NCBI GenBank assembly: GCA_020631735.1
Contig: CM036197.1
Location: 41,401,880-41,465,879 of the forward strand
Length of the DNA stretch: 64,000 nucleotides
Direction of reading: 5' to 3'
Origin: Saccharum officinarum
Lineage: Eukaryota; Streptophyta; Magnoliopsida; Poales; Poaceae
Shown: piece after piece, positions 28,206 to 39,925 of the stretch
How positions within the stretch are numbered: the stretch's first letter is position 1
Layout of the letters: every line of letters begins with the position of its first letter
Notes under the pieces: model-generated
Told to the model about the DNA's origin: nothing
Database searches by the model: none
The model's input: only the letters and a program-made list of their open reading frames with translations
Translations under genes and position numbers: made by a program

Positions 28206-29697
28206 TGTTGATGGCTCTAACTTGATCTTCAAAGGTTTTAGATATGAGAATCTATACTTGGTTGATTTCAATGCCAGTGACACTCAACTTTCAACATGCT
28301 TGCTCACCAAACCAAGTATGGGTTGGTTATGGCATAGAAGACTTGATCATGTTGGCATGAAGCAATTGAACAAGTTAGTGAAGCATGACTTAGTTAGAGG
28401 CTTGAAGGATGTCACATTTGAGAAGGATAAGCTATGTAGTGCATGTCAAGCCGGAAAGCAAGTAGGCAACACTCATCCATTGAAGAGCATTATGAGTACT
28501 TCCAATGCATTTGAGTTGTTGCACATGGATCTATTTGGACCAACTACATACACAAGCATTGGTGGCAACAAGTATGGTTTTGTGATTGTGGATGATTTCA
28601 CTAGATATACATGGGTATTCTTTCTTGTGGACAAGAGTGATGTATTTGACATATTCAAGAAGTTCATCAAGAGAGTGCAAAATAAGTTTGAGACCACAAT
28701 CAAGAAAGTAAGAAGTGACAATGGAAGTGAGTTTAGAAACATAAGAGTTGATGAGCTATGTGAGGAGCTTGGAATCAAGCATCAATTCTCGGCCAAGTAT
28801 ACACCTCAATCAAATGGCCTAGTTGAAAGGAAAAATAGAATCTTAATTGATATGGCAAGATCAATGTTGAATGAGTATAATGTAAGTCATTCATTTTGGG
28901 CCGAAGCAATCAACACGGCTTGCTTCTATAGCAACCGCCTCTATTGCCACAAGTTCCTTGAGAAGACACCATATGAGATCTTAAATGGAAGAAAGCCCAA
29001 CATTGCATACTTTTGGATATTTGGTTGTAAATGCTATATCTTGAAGAAAGACACTAGGTTGAGCAAGTTTGAGAAGAAATGTGATGAAGGCTTCCAACTT
29101 GGTTACTCAACTACTAGCAAAGCTTATAGAGTTTGGAATTTGGCTAATGGTCAACTTGAAGAAGTGTATGATGTTGAGTTTGATGAAACAAATGGTTCTC
29201 AAGATGAAGAAGATAACTTGGATGATGTGAGAGGAACTCAATTGAGTAATGCTATGAAAGAGATGGATATTGGCGATATTAGACCAAAACAAGTAATTCA
29301 TGTGGATGATGACAAAGATCAAGTGCTCCAAAGTCCAATTACACAAGCTAGTGGTTCTCTAATGCAAAATCAAGCTAGTACATCATCTCAAGTGCAACAA
29401 AATCAACAAGTGGCTAGTTCATCATCTCCAATTCATGATCAACATCAACATCCAAGCAATCAAGTCCAAGTGCTTCAATCAACTAACATTGCAAGAGACC
29501 ATCCATTGGATTCTATCATTGGTGACATACAAAGAGGAGTTCAAACTAGATCAAGATTGACATCATTTTGTGCTCACTCTTCTTTTGTGTCAATGGAAGA
29601 ACCCAAGGACATTGATAAAGCATTGAGAGATCCGGATTGGGTAATGCAATGCATGAAGAGCTCAACAACTTCAAGAGAAATGAAGTATGGGAACTAG
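28199..29697 (+). pseudogene. Sire-B pol: pre-integrase and integrase, protease deleted
   Basis: Pol sequence starts abruptly in the segment just upstream of FKGFRYENLYLVDF. The protease (Asp-Ser-Gly motif) that precedes this in Sire-A is absent. Pre-integrase (WHRRLDHVGM, CSACQAGKQ) and integrase core (HMDLFGPTTY, VDDFTRYTW, RSDNGSEF, SNGLVERKNR) are intact. A Gln/Ser-rich linker precedes the RT. The frame is lost near 29641, where one base is missing relative to Sire-A. Confidence 0.88.
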
Positions 29698-30505
29698 TTG
29701 AAAGGCCTAAGGATCACAATGTCATTGGAACAAGATGGGTCTTTCGCAACAAGCAAGATCAAGATGGGATAGTAGTAAGGAACAAAGCAAGACTAGTGGC
29801 TCAAGGTTACACACAAATAGAGGGTCTTGACTTTGGTGAAACTTATGCCCCGGTTGCAAGATTGGAAGCAATTAGTATCTTACTTGCCTATGCTTGTGCT
29901 CACAATATGAAGCTATATCAAATGGATGTAAAGAGTGCATTTCTCGATGGGTACATTCAAGAGGAGGTGATGTGGAGCAACCTCCCGGTTTTGAATATGA
30001 CAATAAACCCAATCATGTATACAAGTTAAGGAAGGCTTTGTATGGATTAAAGCAAGCACCTAGAGCATGGTATGAAAGATTGAGGGACTTCTTGCTATCC
30101 AAAGGATTTGTCATGGGCAAAGTTGATACAACACTATTCACCAAGAAGATTGGGAAAGACTTATTTGTATTGCAAATATATGTTGATGATATCATATTCG
30201 GTTCAACCAATCAAGATTATTGTGATGAGTTTGGGAAAATGATGGCAAAGGAATTTGAAATGTCAATGATTGGTGAACTTAGTTTCTTTCTTGGACTTCA
30301 AATCAAACAAATGAAGGAAGGAACATTTGTAAGCCAAACCAAGTACATCAAAGATATGCTCAAGAAGTTTGGAATGGAAGATGCAAAGAGTATTACAACC
30401 CCAATGGGCACTAGTGGAAGTTTGGATAGTGACAAGAGTGGCAACATGGTGGATCAAAAGCTATATAGATCAATGATTGGTAGCCTACTCTATGTGACGG
30501 CATGA
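29641..30505 (+). pseudogene. Sire-B reverse transcriptase, frameshifted
   Basis: RT motifs are [30 protein letters not shown] and the catalytic [12 protein letters not shown] second one-base loss near 29969 shifts the frame inside EEV...EQPPGFE. A TGA stop at 30503-30505 replaces the Ser codon expected in the conserved Ala-Ser-Arg-Pro segment. Everything else is well preserved. Confidence 0.88.
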
Positions 30506-31132
30506 AGGCCCGATGTGATGTTTAGTGTATATATGTGTGCAAGATTTCAAGCCTCACCAAGAGAAAGTCATTTGAAGGCAACAAAGAGAATATTGAGATA
30601 CTTAAAGCATACACAAGATGTTGGATTGTGGTATCCCAAAGGTGCAAGTTTTGAGCTAGTTGGATATTCGGATTCCGACTATGCCGGTGATAAAGTGGAG
30701 AGAAAGAGCACTTCCGGGACATGTCAATTGTTGGGAAGATCACTTGTCTCATGGTCATCCAAGAAGCAAAATAGTATTGCACTATCTACCGCCGAAGCCG
30801 AATACATCGCCGCGGGTAGTTGTTGTGCACAAATCTTGTGGATGAAGGCAACATTGAAGGATTTTGAAATCAATTTCAAGAATGTGCCATTGCTATGTGA
30901 CAATGAAAGTGCCGTGAAGCTAACTAACAATCCGATTCAACATCAAAGAACAAAGCATATTGATGTTCGCCATCACTTTATTAGAGATCATCAACAAAAG
31001 GGTGACATTGCTATTAAGAGTATGGGCACCGAAGATCAATTAGCCGATCTATTCACCAAGCCACTTGATGAGAAGAGATTTCACAAGCTAAAGAATGAGT
31101 TGAACATACTTGACTTCTCCAACATGAGTTGA
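30506..31132 (+). pseudogene. Sire-B RT end and RNase H
   Basis: After the stop at 30503 the same frame continues open to 31132. Motifs: RPDVMFSVYMCARFQ, YSDSDYAGDKVERKS, STAEAEYIAAGSC, CDNESAVKLTNNP, QHQRTKHIDVRHHF and LADLFTKPLDEKRF. RNase H degrades the RNA template during cDNA synthesis. The part is intact but cannot be translated with the rest of pol without passing the stop. Confidence 0.88.
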
Positions 31133-32260
31133 TGCACCCCATATATGACATGCCTCTCCTTCGAGCCCCAAGGTACAATTGGTTGACATGTCATACATTC
31201 TATACTAAGGACTTGTTTAGTGCATCTAGTCATAATTTATATGTTCTAGGCTCATTCATGAAAATTAAATGAATTTGAAGTTTATATGGTGCCACTATTG
31301 TTTCCATGACTTGTATGATCTAGTGGTAGCATATAACTTGTTTAAGTAGCTTGTGATCCTAAGTGTTTAATCTAGAAAACTTGTCTAAATATTTGCTTCA
31401 ACATGGTGCATGATAACCCTTCTAGTGAGGTGTGAAGAAGCTTGCCCTTGGATTAAACCGAAGTATTTTATTTATGCAAGCAATCTAGGTTGAATCATAA
31501 ACTTGATCCTCACCCCATATTTCAACATGATAATCTATCTAAAGTTTGCTCCTTGTGGTCAATTGGTGCCAAAGGGGGAGAAATTGTTGTTCACAAAGAT
31601 AGAACTCAAAGAGGAAGAAACACAAATGGGGAGAATTGATAAAAGAAGAGGATCAACTAAAATTTTGAGCACACAAGTAGGGGGAGCAAGCTCTTAAGCA
31701 TGAATGTTGCATTTCCATGTGCACTTCATATGTATGATGCATAATTATGCATTTCGTTTTCTCCGATACTTTGCTTGTGTGGTGTCTTGCTAGTATAATT
31801 TGAATGTTGCATTAAGGTACTAGCATGAATAGAAAGTAGTTAGATTTTTCTTGCTTCATGTTTTTTCAAAGTGGTACTAGAGCCTTGCTTATAATGTTGA
31901 TCTCACGAGATGTCTAGTTATGTTTGTGTTTTTCCAAGTGGAATCTAACTACACAAGGTGCTAAGATGGTGTTTATCGCTACTCGATGGTATCACGCTTC
32001 AAAGGTCTATAATCTTAAACACTTAGCACCTATTGGTAGACAATGCTCCTAATCTTTCCTATCTAACATGTATGCTTCCAAAATCCAAACATATAGCATA
32101 CATGTAGGGGGAGCCATTGCTATCAATTTGAATTCATGATCACATGTCCATAATTCTTACACATGGTAATATACTTGGACAATGTGACATGGGTTCAATC
32201 AAAATTTTATCATAATATCTTTGTGAAAGGTTTGTCACCAATTACCAACAAGGGGGAGAT
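31133..32260 (+). other. Sire-B 3' non-coding region with four polypurine-like motifs
   Basis: Copies of aaaggggga / aggggga(g) lie at about 31571, 31679, 32106 and 32250; the last one (acaagggggagat) abuts the LTR. Repeated polypurine motifs upstream of the 3' LTR are a known Sirevirus trait. I see no env-like ORF; a 64-codon ORF at 31503 has no features. Confidence 0.7.
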
Positions 32261-34218
32261 TGAAAGTCCTATGTTTGGTGTTGGTAATTAGTGACAATGC
32301 CTAAGTACTAATCCTATGCCTAAGTTGTATGTAGCATATGAGGATTAGTACATTCCAAGGTTGGTGGCAAGATGGACATGGTGATCATGATGACCACACT
32401 TGGATTTGGACGCAACCCTACGTGATCAAGGGAAAGGTATATGCTTAAGGGTTGTGTTTTAGTAACCAAGACACCTACTGGGTGTGGTTACATTATAGGA
32501 TAGATAGCCGTACTATAAAGAGGGGAATGACGCGGCTATTGAACTCCTAAGTGCCTCTAGATGTGTATTTCATGATCATATGTATTTGGATAGAACTAAT
32601 AACGCCTCGGAAAATAATTGTGAAAATGCTAACACACTCACACATGACGAGATCACTTGGTGGTGTTAGCACGTTTGCGACGGCGGTGGAGTTTGAGTGG
32701 TAGAGAGGGTTTGGGTTCCTCTCTCCCTCCTGCCGAGCTTGCAAGGCGGGATTCAGGCGTTTTCGAGAAGTTGAAACGATTATTTTCCACTACGCCAGAA
32801 GTCTGGAAAAGAAACGGAGGCGAACGGAGGTCACAGAGGTGACCGGACGCTGAACCGGACGCGGTCCTTGCATGACCGGACGCGTCCGGTCATTGTTCAG
32901 TGTCTGCATATTTTTCAGTTCGATGATCGGACGCGAGGCGCGTCCGGTCACTGATGATCGGACGCGTCCGGTCGTTCAGGGAGCTTACTGGACTCTAACC
33001 GGACGTTGTCTTTGTCGCGTCCGGTCATTTTCTTCAGCGCGTCCGGTCACTATTTCGTTGAGCGCTGCTCAGGCGACCAGCGCGTCCGGTCTTTCACGGG
33101 ACCGGCGCGTCCGGTCAGTTGGACCAGCGCGTCCGGTCGTTGCTTCGCAGTTAGCCGTTGGGCGACCAGCGCGTCCGGTCGTTTGGACCAGCGCGTCCGG
33201 TCAGTACTTCACGAGTTAGCCGTTGGGCGACCGGCGCGTCCGGTCAGTTGGACCAGCGCGTCCGGTCAGCCCGATTTCGGCTGTTTAAGTTTCTAACGGC
33301 TATATTCGAAGGGGTACGTCTATAAATACTCGTTGGCCGGCTCAAGGCTCTCTCTCTCGAACTTTTGACATACTTGTGAGCACTTTGAGCTAAGCAACTC
33401 CCCTCCCACTCATGTCTCTTGCTTCTTTGCATATTCGAAGTGAGATTGAGTGATCCAAGTGCATTTGCATTGTGAGATTGCATCTAGTTGGCACTTGGTG
33501 GTTGATTTGCTGCGGGATTCTTGTTTCTCTTGGTGGTTGCCGCCACCTAGACGGCTTGGAGCAGCTTGGAGGCGTTGGCAAGAGTTGGTGATTGTTCTTG
33601 GCCACCTCCGGTGATTGTGAGGGGTTTGTGCCTACCTCGGCGAAGCGCCAAAGGCAACATTAGTATATTGCTCGTGTCATTGCAACCTTTTGCCATTTGG
33701 TAGGTTCTTGTGGTGCCTTTTGAGAGGCTCGGTGTGAGACCGATTAGCCACCGAACCACGTGGTGAAGAGGGACACAACGGGGACTAGCGTGCCGGCAAG
33801 CACGTGAACCTCGGGATAAATCTTCGTGTCATCACTTTCATATTGTGATTGCTTGATCCCGGTGTTTGGTTATCTTGTATTCATTGTTGATCATATTGGT
33901 TGGCTCAATACTTCGCCCCTCGGTGATACCTCCTATCTCTCTTGTATTAATTTCTTAGTTATCTTTGCTAGCTAGTTAGCTTAGCTAAGTAGTTCTCTTG
34001 TGTAGCTTGCTAGTTGTAGTTGTACTTACCTTCTCGTTTGACTTGTGCGGTTGAGTGCAAATACTAGAATTGTGAATTGGATAGGTGGCTTGCAAACACC
34101 CATAGGCTAAAGCAAAACTCGCATCTCCGCTATTTGTTATATTGGTAAACTTGTTTAGCTTGTCGTTGTAGAAATTTTTAATAGCTATTCACCTCCCTCT
34201 AGCCATCAAGACCTTTCA
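32261..34218 (+). repeat. Sire-B 3' LTR (1958 bp)
   Basis: Nearly identical to 25113-27074. The motif array is at 32841-33268 and the TATA box at 33319-33328. Differences are mostly transitions in the first two thirds, then a cluster of one-base deletions or insertions from about 33870 to 34200. Confidence 0.95.
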
Positions 34219-34276
34219 GACCCGAAACCGCGGGTATCCGACCCGAACCCGATCCGCTGCCATCTCTAACAGGGAC

Positions 34277-34645
34277 GTATCGAACTTGGCCTCGACAAAC
34301 CCAGTGATCACAGAAAGGCAGCAAAGCGATGATTCCATGCCCGTGGGGCCTGCTTGAGACCGTAGAGAGATCTGTTAGCCGGCAGACCATGTCAGGACAC
34401 GAGGAGCCAACAAACCCAGCTGGCTGACTGCAGTAAACTGTCTCAGTGAGAAGACCATGCAGGAAAGCATTTTGACATCCAGCTGATGCACGGACCAGAG
34501 CGAGTGAGTGCGAGTGAGAGTACGTGCGGACTGTAGCCGACTTCAACCACTGGACTGAAGGTCTCATCATAGTCAACACCAGACCGCTGAGTGAAGCCCC
34601 CTGAGAACCAACGAGCCTTGTATCTCTCAAGAGTGCCATCAGCCC
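34277..34645 (-). pseudogene. Copia (minus) RT N-terminal part, continuation across the nest
   Basis: Directly after the second hAT target repeat the minus strand reads RT sequence: NAFLHGLLTETVYCSQPAGF and upstream a Tyr-Lys-Ala-Arg segment. Frames change several times. It joins the RT that stops at 24654 and proves both belong to one interrupted element. Confidence 0.75.
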
Positions 34646-34745
34646 NNNNNNNNNNNNNNNNNNNNNNNNNNNNNNNNNNNNNNNNNNNNNNNNNNNNNNN
34701 NNNNNNNNNNNNNNNNNNNNNNNNNNNNNNNNNNNNNNNNNNNNN
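34646..34745. other. Assembly gap (100 N)
   Basis: Exactly 100 N, the usual placeholder for a gap of unknown size. Copia RT is on the left and gypsy LTR on the right, so both elements are truncated here. Linkage of the two sides depends on scaffolding. Confidence 0.99.
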
Positions 34746-35105
34746 TTCTCTACAACTTTCATGTAGAGCATTTCAAAATTCTCAATAGATTTTGGAATTT
34801 AGGATTTAAAGCTAAGTTGTAATCAAAAATCTATTTGTTTAGAATATTTTTAAAACAAAATTTGAGAAAAACTTGAATTCATGAATTGCTCCAAAAATCA
34901 TGTTAATTTATTCTAGATTATTTAAAATTGCAAATACCAAAAAGTATACTACCTTTTGGTACTTACATCAAAGTTAGGGTTCTAATTATTTGCTTTTCAA
35001 ATTTAAATTTAAAGAGCTATATTTCATGCAATGCTAGTCATGAAATGATGCTGAATGCTTTATGCTTTGAAATGCTAATGCATGCTAACACCCAGGGGTG
35101 TTACA
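34746..35105 (-). repeat. 3' LTR fragment of the Tekay-like element
   Basis: It matches 48006-48374 closely and ends at 35105 with taacacccaggggtgttaca. It is cut by the gap at 34745. Compared with the other LTR it has several one-base deletions in short base runs. Confidence 0.9.
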
Positions 35106-35106
35106 G

Positions 35107-35119
35107 CCCTCCCCCTTAT
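35107..35119 (-). other. Polypurine tract of the Tekay-like element
   Basis: The minus strand reads ataagggggaggg immediately before the 3' LTR start TGTAACACCCC. Confidence 0.8.
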
Positions 35120-35139
35120 AGGAATCTCGTCCCGAGATT

Positions 35140-36441
35140 TTAAGTTACGAACCATTTATCGTAAAAATCTTTATACGCATTTTGAAGATATTCTCCCGTT
35201 TCCCATGAAGCATCACTCTCATCATGATAGTTCCACTGAATCTTGTAGGTTGTAACCACTCTATTCCGAGTGACTTGGTCCTTAGTATCCAGAACTCGAA
35301 CCGGTTGTTCACGATATTCCAAGTCCGCCCTGATACGAATACCTTGCGGTTCTATTCTCTCTTCCGGAACACGCAGACATTTCTTCAACTGGGATACGTG
35401 AAAGACGGGAAAGATCGAACTCATCCCTTCTGGCAATCGCAACTTGTACGCCACGGGACCCTTTTTCTCTATGATCTGGTATGGTCCGATATATCTAGCA
35501 GACAGTTTCTGCTTGATTCCAAACCGTTTCTTCTTCATGGGGGTAACCTTCAAATAGACATAGTCACCCACTTGGAATCCATGGTCTCCTTCTCTTGTCT
35601 GCATAACTCTTCTGACGGGACTGTGCAGCTTGCATGTTTTGCCAGATAATACGGACCTTCTTCTCTGCCTCATCTACAAAATCAATTCCATAAAACCTTC
35701 TTTCTCCAGGCTCTACCCAATTTAACGGTGTCCTACACTTCCTGCCATATAAAGCTTCAAAAGGTGTCATCTTGATACTCTCTTGGTAACTGTTGTTGTA
35801 AGTGAATTTTGCCAATGGTAACCAGGATTTCCATGAGCCTATGGATGACAGTACACAAGCTCTAAGCATATCTTTAAGTACAGCATTAACTCGTTCTGTC
35901 TGCCCGTCTGTCTGTGGATGGTAAGTCGTACTATAAGTCAAACTAGTACCCAACTTTTATGAAGATGCTCCCAAAAATGAGAGGTAAACTGTGAACCACG
36001 ATCAGACACGATCATTTTTGGTATACATGTAATCGGACAATCTCAGCAATATACTTTTCTGCATATTGAGGTGGTCGGAATATTGTCTTAACTGGCAGAA
36101 AGTGAGTTGTCTTGGTGAGACGATCTACTATTACCCAAATAGAATCATGCCCTTCTGTGTGGTGGAAGACCAGTGATGAAATCCATACTTATATCATCCC
36201 ATTTCCAATCGGGTACAGACAAGGGTTGCAGAAGTCCTGCAGGTCTCATGTGAAGAGCTTTAACTCTACAACACATGTCACAACGAGCAACGTATGCTGC
36301 AATTTCTTTTTTCATCTTAGTCCACCAATAACGGGGTCGCAAATCTTGGTACATCTTACTACTTCTAGGGTGAATAGATAGCTTGGAATGATGGGTCTCA
36401 TTCATCAACTTGTTCTTAAGCTCTCTATCCTTAGGTACCAC
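35140..36441 (-). pseudogene. Gypsy integrase with C-terminal chromodomain, broken
   Basis: Transcript order: the zinc-binding His/Cys region (36145-36441; HHSKLSIHPRSSKMYQDL, ARCDMCCRVKA), the catalytic core (fragment 35564-35953; YHPQTDGQTERVNAVLKD), then the C-terminal part (35140-35673; VGDYVYLKVTPMKKKRFG, ARYIGPYQI, FPVFHVSQLKKC). The chromodomain ends it: LEYREQPVRVLD, YKIQWNYHDESDASWE, KDFYDKWF. Two frame changes (about 35953-36145 and about 35600-35670) break it, and part of the core with its first Asp residues is poorly preserved. Chromodomains of such integrases steer insertion to modified chromatin. Confidence 0.88.
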
Positions 36442-36552
36442 CAGGCGATCCTTAAATCATAACACTCCTTGGTCATCCAATCGAAAGTGTTTGGTGGTTC
36501 CCTCTTCATCTTCTCTTTGATATGAAAGATTCCCTTATCTGTCTTCTGACCT

Positions 36553-37065
36553 TCAATGATCTGGTTTTCCAGAGTACAACTGATCTATATTATGCAACAC
36601 AGCAGGATATAACAATTTGAACCCTTCTTCAAACAACGGTTGCACATCAATAGCATGTGATTTTCTGCTCAGTGCATCTGCTACTACATTAGCCTTCCCG
36701 AGATGATAATGCACGTTTAGATTATAGTCCTTTATCAGCTCTAACCATCTTCTCTGTCGCATGTTCAACTCAGATTGGATAAAAATGTATTTGAGACTCT
36801 TATGATCTGTAAAGAGATTACACACATTACCCAGCAGGTAGTGTCTCCAAATCTTTAGAGCATGCACTACTGCTGTAAGCTCCAAATCATGTGTAGGATA
36901 GTTAACTTCATGCTTCCTCAATTGACGTGAGGCATAGGCAATGACCCTTCTATTTTGCATTAGTACACATCCTAACCCATTCTTAGATGCGTCACAGAAC
37001 ACATCAAAAGACTTTTCTATATCCGGTTGGGCCAGAACAGGAGCAGTGGTCAACAACTTTTGCAA
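36553..37065 (-). pseudogene. Gypsy RNase H region
   Basis: Motifs: [63 protein letters not shown] and [12 protein letters not shown]. It is open over 170 codons and ends at a stop at 36553-36555. It is in frame with the RT block at higher coordinates but separated by a TAG at 37117-37119. Confidence 0.9.
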
Positions 37066-37116
37066 GGTGCAGAAAGCTGCCTCGCACTCCTCTGTCCATA
37101 CAAACTTATGATCCTT

Positions 37117-37997
37117 CTATAAGAGGCTTGTCATTGGTTTGGCAATCTTCGAGAAATCCGGTATGAAGCGACGATAGTAACCGGCTAAACCAAGAAAACT
37201 GCGAACTTCATGCACTGAGGTTGGTGACTTCCAGTCCATAACCTCTTGCACCTTACTAGGGTCTATGGAAATGCCATTTTTAGACAACACGTGGCCGAGA
37301 AAAGGAACTGTCTTAAGCCAGAACTCACACTTGCTAAACTTCGCATACAGTTGATGTCCTCTGAGTCTAGTCAAGACAATCCTGAGGTGCTCTGCGTGAT
37401 CTTCTTCATTCTCTGAATATATTAGAATATCATCAATGAACACAATCACAAACTTATCCAACTCAGGCATGAAAACAGAATTTATCAGATACATAAAGTA
37501 TACAGGAGCGTTTGTCAATCCGAAGGACATGACAAGATACTCGTACAAGCCATATCTGGTAGAGAACGCAGTCTTAGGCACATCTTGCGGCCTAATCTTA
37601 ATCTGGTGGTATCCTGATCTCAAATCTATCTTAGAGAACACTTTGGCTTTAGACAATTGTCAAACAAGATATCAATCCGAGGAAGAGGATACTTGTTTTT
37701 AATTGTCACTGCATTCAGTGGTCGATAATCCACGCACATGCGTAAGGAGTTATCCTTCTTCTTTTTCACAAATAGAGCGGGGCATCCCCATTCAGACGAG
37801 CTAGGATGAATCAAACCTTTCTTTAGTAAGTCCTGGAGTTGCTTCTTCAATTCGGCTAACTCATTAGGAGGCATCTGATAGGGCCTTCTCGAGATCGGTG
37901 CTGTTCCCGGAATTAACTCAATGGCAAACTCAACATCTCGGTCTGGTGGAAGTCCAGGTAACTCATCCAGAAACACATCTAGAAACTCACAGACCAC
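37117..37997 (-). pseudogene. Gypsy reverse transcriptase, one frameshift
   Basis: Two overlapping ORFs (37626-37997 and 37117-37656) together hold the [14 protein letters not shown] [45 protein letters not shown], then [23 protein letters not shown], the catalytic FIDDILIYS and [12 protein letters not shown]. The frame changes near 37650. Confidence 0.9.
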
Positions 37998-38003
37998 TAG
38001 AAT

Positions 38004-38882
38004 CTAGGCTAGTAGAGTAGTTTGGACCGCACAAGTCATGCTAGCTAGGTCTACTTTCCGAGGTAGGACCACCCGAAAAGTGCCTTCTCCACTTGGTTCC
38101 TTAAGAGAGATACTCCTTCCTCCAATATCGATTACTACCCCCATCTTATTCATCCAGTTTATACCCATGATCACATCCAAAACTAACCCTGGCATGACTA
38201 TCAGATTAAGCTTATATTGTCGGTTTGATATATTTAGGGTTACTCCCTGAACTATCTGATTAGTCAATAGATCAGCCCTAGCTGAACTGATTTTATATGC
38301 ACATTCTAATTCGACTATCCCTTGCTCATGCCTCTTAACAAATGCTTGACTTACAAAGGAATAAGATAATCCAGAATCAAACAAGACTACTGCAGGATGA
38401 TTGTTGATAGAAAATATACCAGCTGTTACCGGTTCTCCTTTAGGGATGTCATCCACGGTGGTGTGATGCACACGAGCTTGATACTGCGTCTGCTGTTTCT
38501 TAGGGTAGGGACAAAACTTCGCAAAGTGTCCGGGTTGGTTGCAGTTGAAGCACGGTCCCTTCACTTGAGCCACAGTTCCAGATGAACTGCCTTGTCCTAT
38601 CTTCGCCTGAGGCAATGCCATCTTAAATGGTCTCTGGTTCCTCTGGGGTTGCTGAGCATTCTGATTCTTCCTTTGCGGTGGCCTAAACCTTGCACCTGGG
38701 GCAGGCGACCGATAAGCTAGACGGTTGGCCACTGGGGCTCTGGACTGGGACAGGCCCGACTCGAAAGCTCTCTTATGGATCTTGGAAGCAGCATAAACAT
38801 TGTTGTTCTTCTCTTGCTTCAGACAGTCACTAACGAAGTCATTGAAACTAGTCCTCATATTTGTACCCACATGTTTCATCAT
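38004..38882 (-). pseudogene. Gypsy gag C-terminus (zinc knuckle) and protease
   Basis: An Arg/Gln/Pro-rich linker leads to the CCHC knuckle CFNCNQPGHFAKFC, then the aspartic protease with VVLFDSGLSYSFVSQAF and LDVIMGINWM. The ORF ends in a stop at 38004-38006 in frame with the RT that follows, so this is a nonsense mutation. The join to gag (38891-39562) needs a frame change. Confidence 0.88.
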
Positions 38883-38890
38883 CTTGGGAT

Positions 38891-39562
38891 TCAGGCCTCT
38901 CTTGAAGCTAGCAATCTTCTTGCCTCAGTATTCACCATATCAGGAGCATAACGGCTCAAGTTATTGAATGCATGTAGATATTGAGTTACAGTCTTCGTGC
39001 CTTGATCCAGTGCCAGGAATTCCCCAAGCTTCATCTCGGTCAGACCAGGTGGAATGTACGTTCCACGGAAGGCTTCGATGAACTCCCTCCAAGTGATGTG
39101 AGCGTGGGGAGGAAAAGTGGTGCGGTGATGTTTCCACCACATTCCTGCCGGACCTTGAAGCTGATGAGCTGCATACTCAGTCTTCAACACTTTAGTCATT
39201 CTCAAGACATGGAACTTGTCTTCCATAGTATTAATCCACTCTTCTGCATCCAAGGGTTCTGCGGCTTCCTTGAAGATCGGTGGACGAGTATCCATGAAGT
39301 CCTTGAAACTGTTATACTGATTTGCTTCGTGCCCACCCGGGTTTATTCCCCGACGGGTGTTGTCTGCGATACTGCGCAACGCAGCTTCCATATTCTGTTG
39401 CATGCCCTCCATATTACGTTGGCTTCCAAGAAATTGTGCGAAAAACTGTTCCGCAGTGTAGGGTGGAGGAGGCGATGGTGGATCACGGTCATCACTAGCA
39501 GCTGCACTGCCACCAGCCTCAGCGGCACCATACACGGTACGACGAGTGTTCGGCATCTGCAT
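38891..39562 (-). pseudogene. Gypsy gag, N-terminal retrotrans_gag domain
   Basis: It starts MQMPNTRRTVYG. After a Gly/Ala/Ser/Pro-rich segment comes the retrotransposon gag domain: PLDAEEWINTMEDKFHVL, YAAHQLQGPAGMWWKHH, TWREFIEAFRGTYIP, LALDQGTKTVTQYLHAFNNL. It ends by frameshift near 38890. Gag forms the particle. Confidence 0.88.
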
Positions 39563-39925
39563 GTTTCAGCAACAGTAATTATTAGGTGATGTTGTAGGAA
39601 TTGCGACCGAATGAAAAATCATGCTGACTGAATTTACTGGAGAGAATAAATTCATACAATAAAACAGGGGCACAATAAGTCATTCCAATTAACACAATAT
39701 CACTAATTAGATTACTTAAACCGCACACATCATGTCCATTACAACCAAGTTGCTAGCATACATACACTGGACTTTTTGACGTTCGGATACCGCCACAAAC
39801 ACATCCAAGCTTTCCAACATTACATCAAAGCCTTAGTCTTTCTACTCATTATTACATGTCCAACGTGCCAACAAAGCAAAAGATCATGTAGATGGAACCT
39901 AGTAGCTAGCGCAACAACTACTAGC

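Larger units (their letters stand above)
25113..34218 (+). mobile_element. Sire-B: complete Sirevirus-type Ty1/copia element, non-autonomous
   Basis: 5' LTR (25113-27074), primer site (27077), gag, integrase, RT, RNase H, several polypurine-like motifs and 3' LTR (32261-34218) are all on the plus strand. 5-bp target duplications GACCC (25108-25112 and 34219-34223) lie in the host hAT element. By eye the LTRs show about twenty differences in 1.96 kb, so the insertion is young. The protease region is deleted and pol has two frameshifts and one stop. There is no env-like ORF. Confidence 0.95.
24663..34268. mobile_element. hAT element split by Sire-B
   Basis: The two halves (24663-25112 and 34224-34268) have inverted ends TAAGGATGGCAACGGGTCGG and TAGAGATGGCAGCGGATCGG. 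Perfect 8-bp target repeats ACAGGGAC flank them (24655-24662 and 34269-34276) inside the copia RT. The interior is a run of cgaaacccg-type repeats. About 495 bp long without Sire-B; non-autonomous. Confidence 0.88.
23493..34645 (-). mobile_element. Minus-strand Ty1/copia element with short LTRs, interrupted
   Basis: The 3' LTR (23493-23609), a purine-rich tract and RNase H/RT sequence lie on the low side. The RT continues beyond the nested hAT/Sire-B insertion at 34277-34645 and then runs into the N gap. Integrase, gag and the 5' LTR are not visible. The flanking 5 bases at the low end are ttatg; the partner is lost in the gap. The insertion lies in an intron of the ABCC gene, in the same orientation as the gene. 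Confidence 0.8.
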
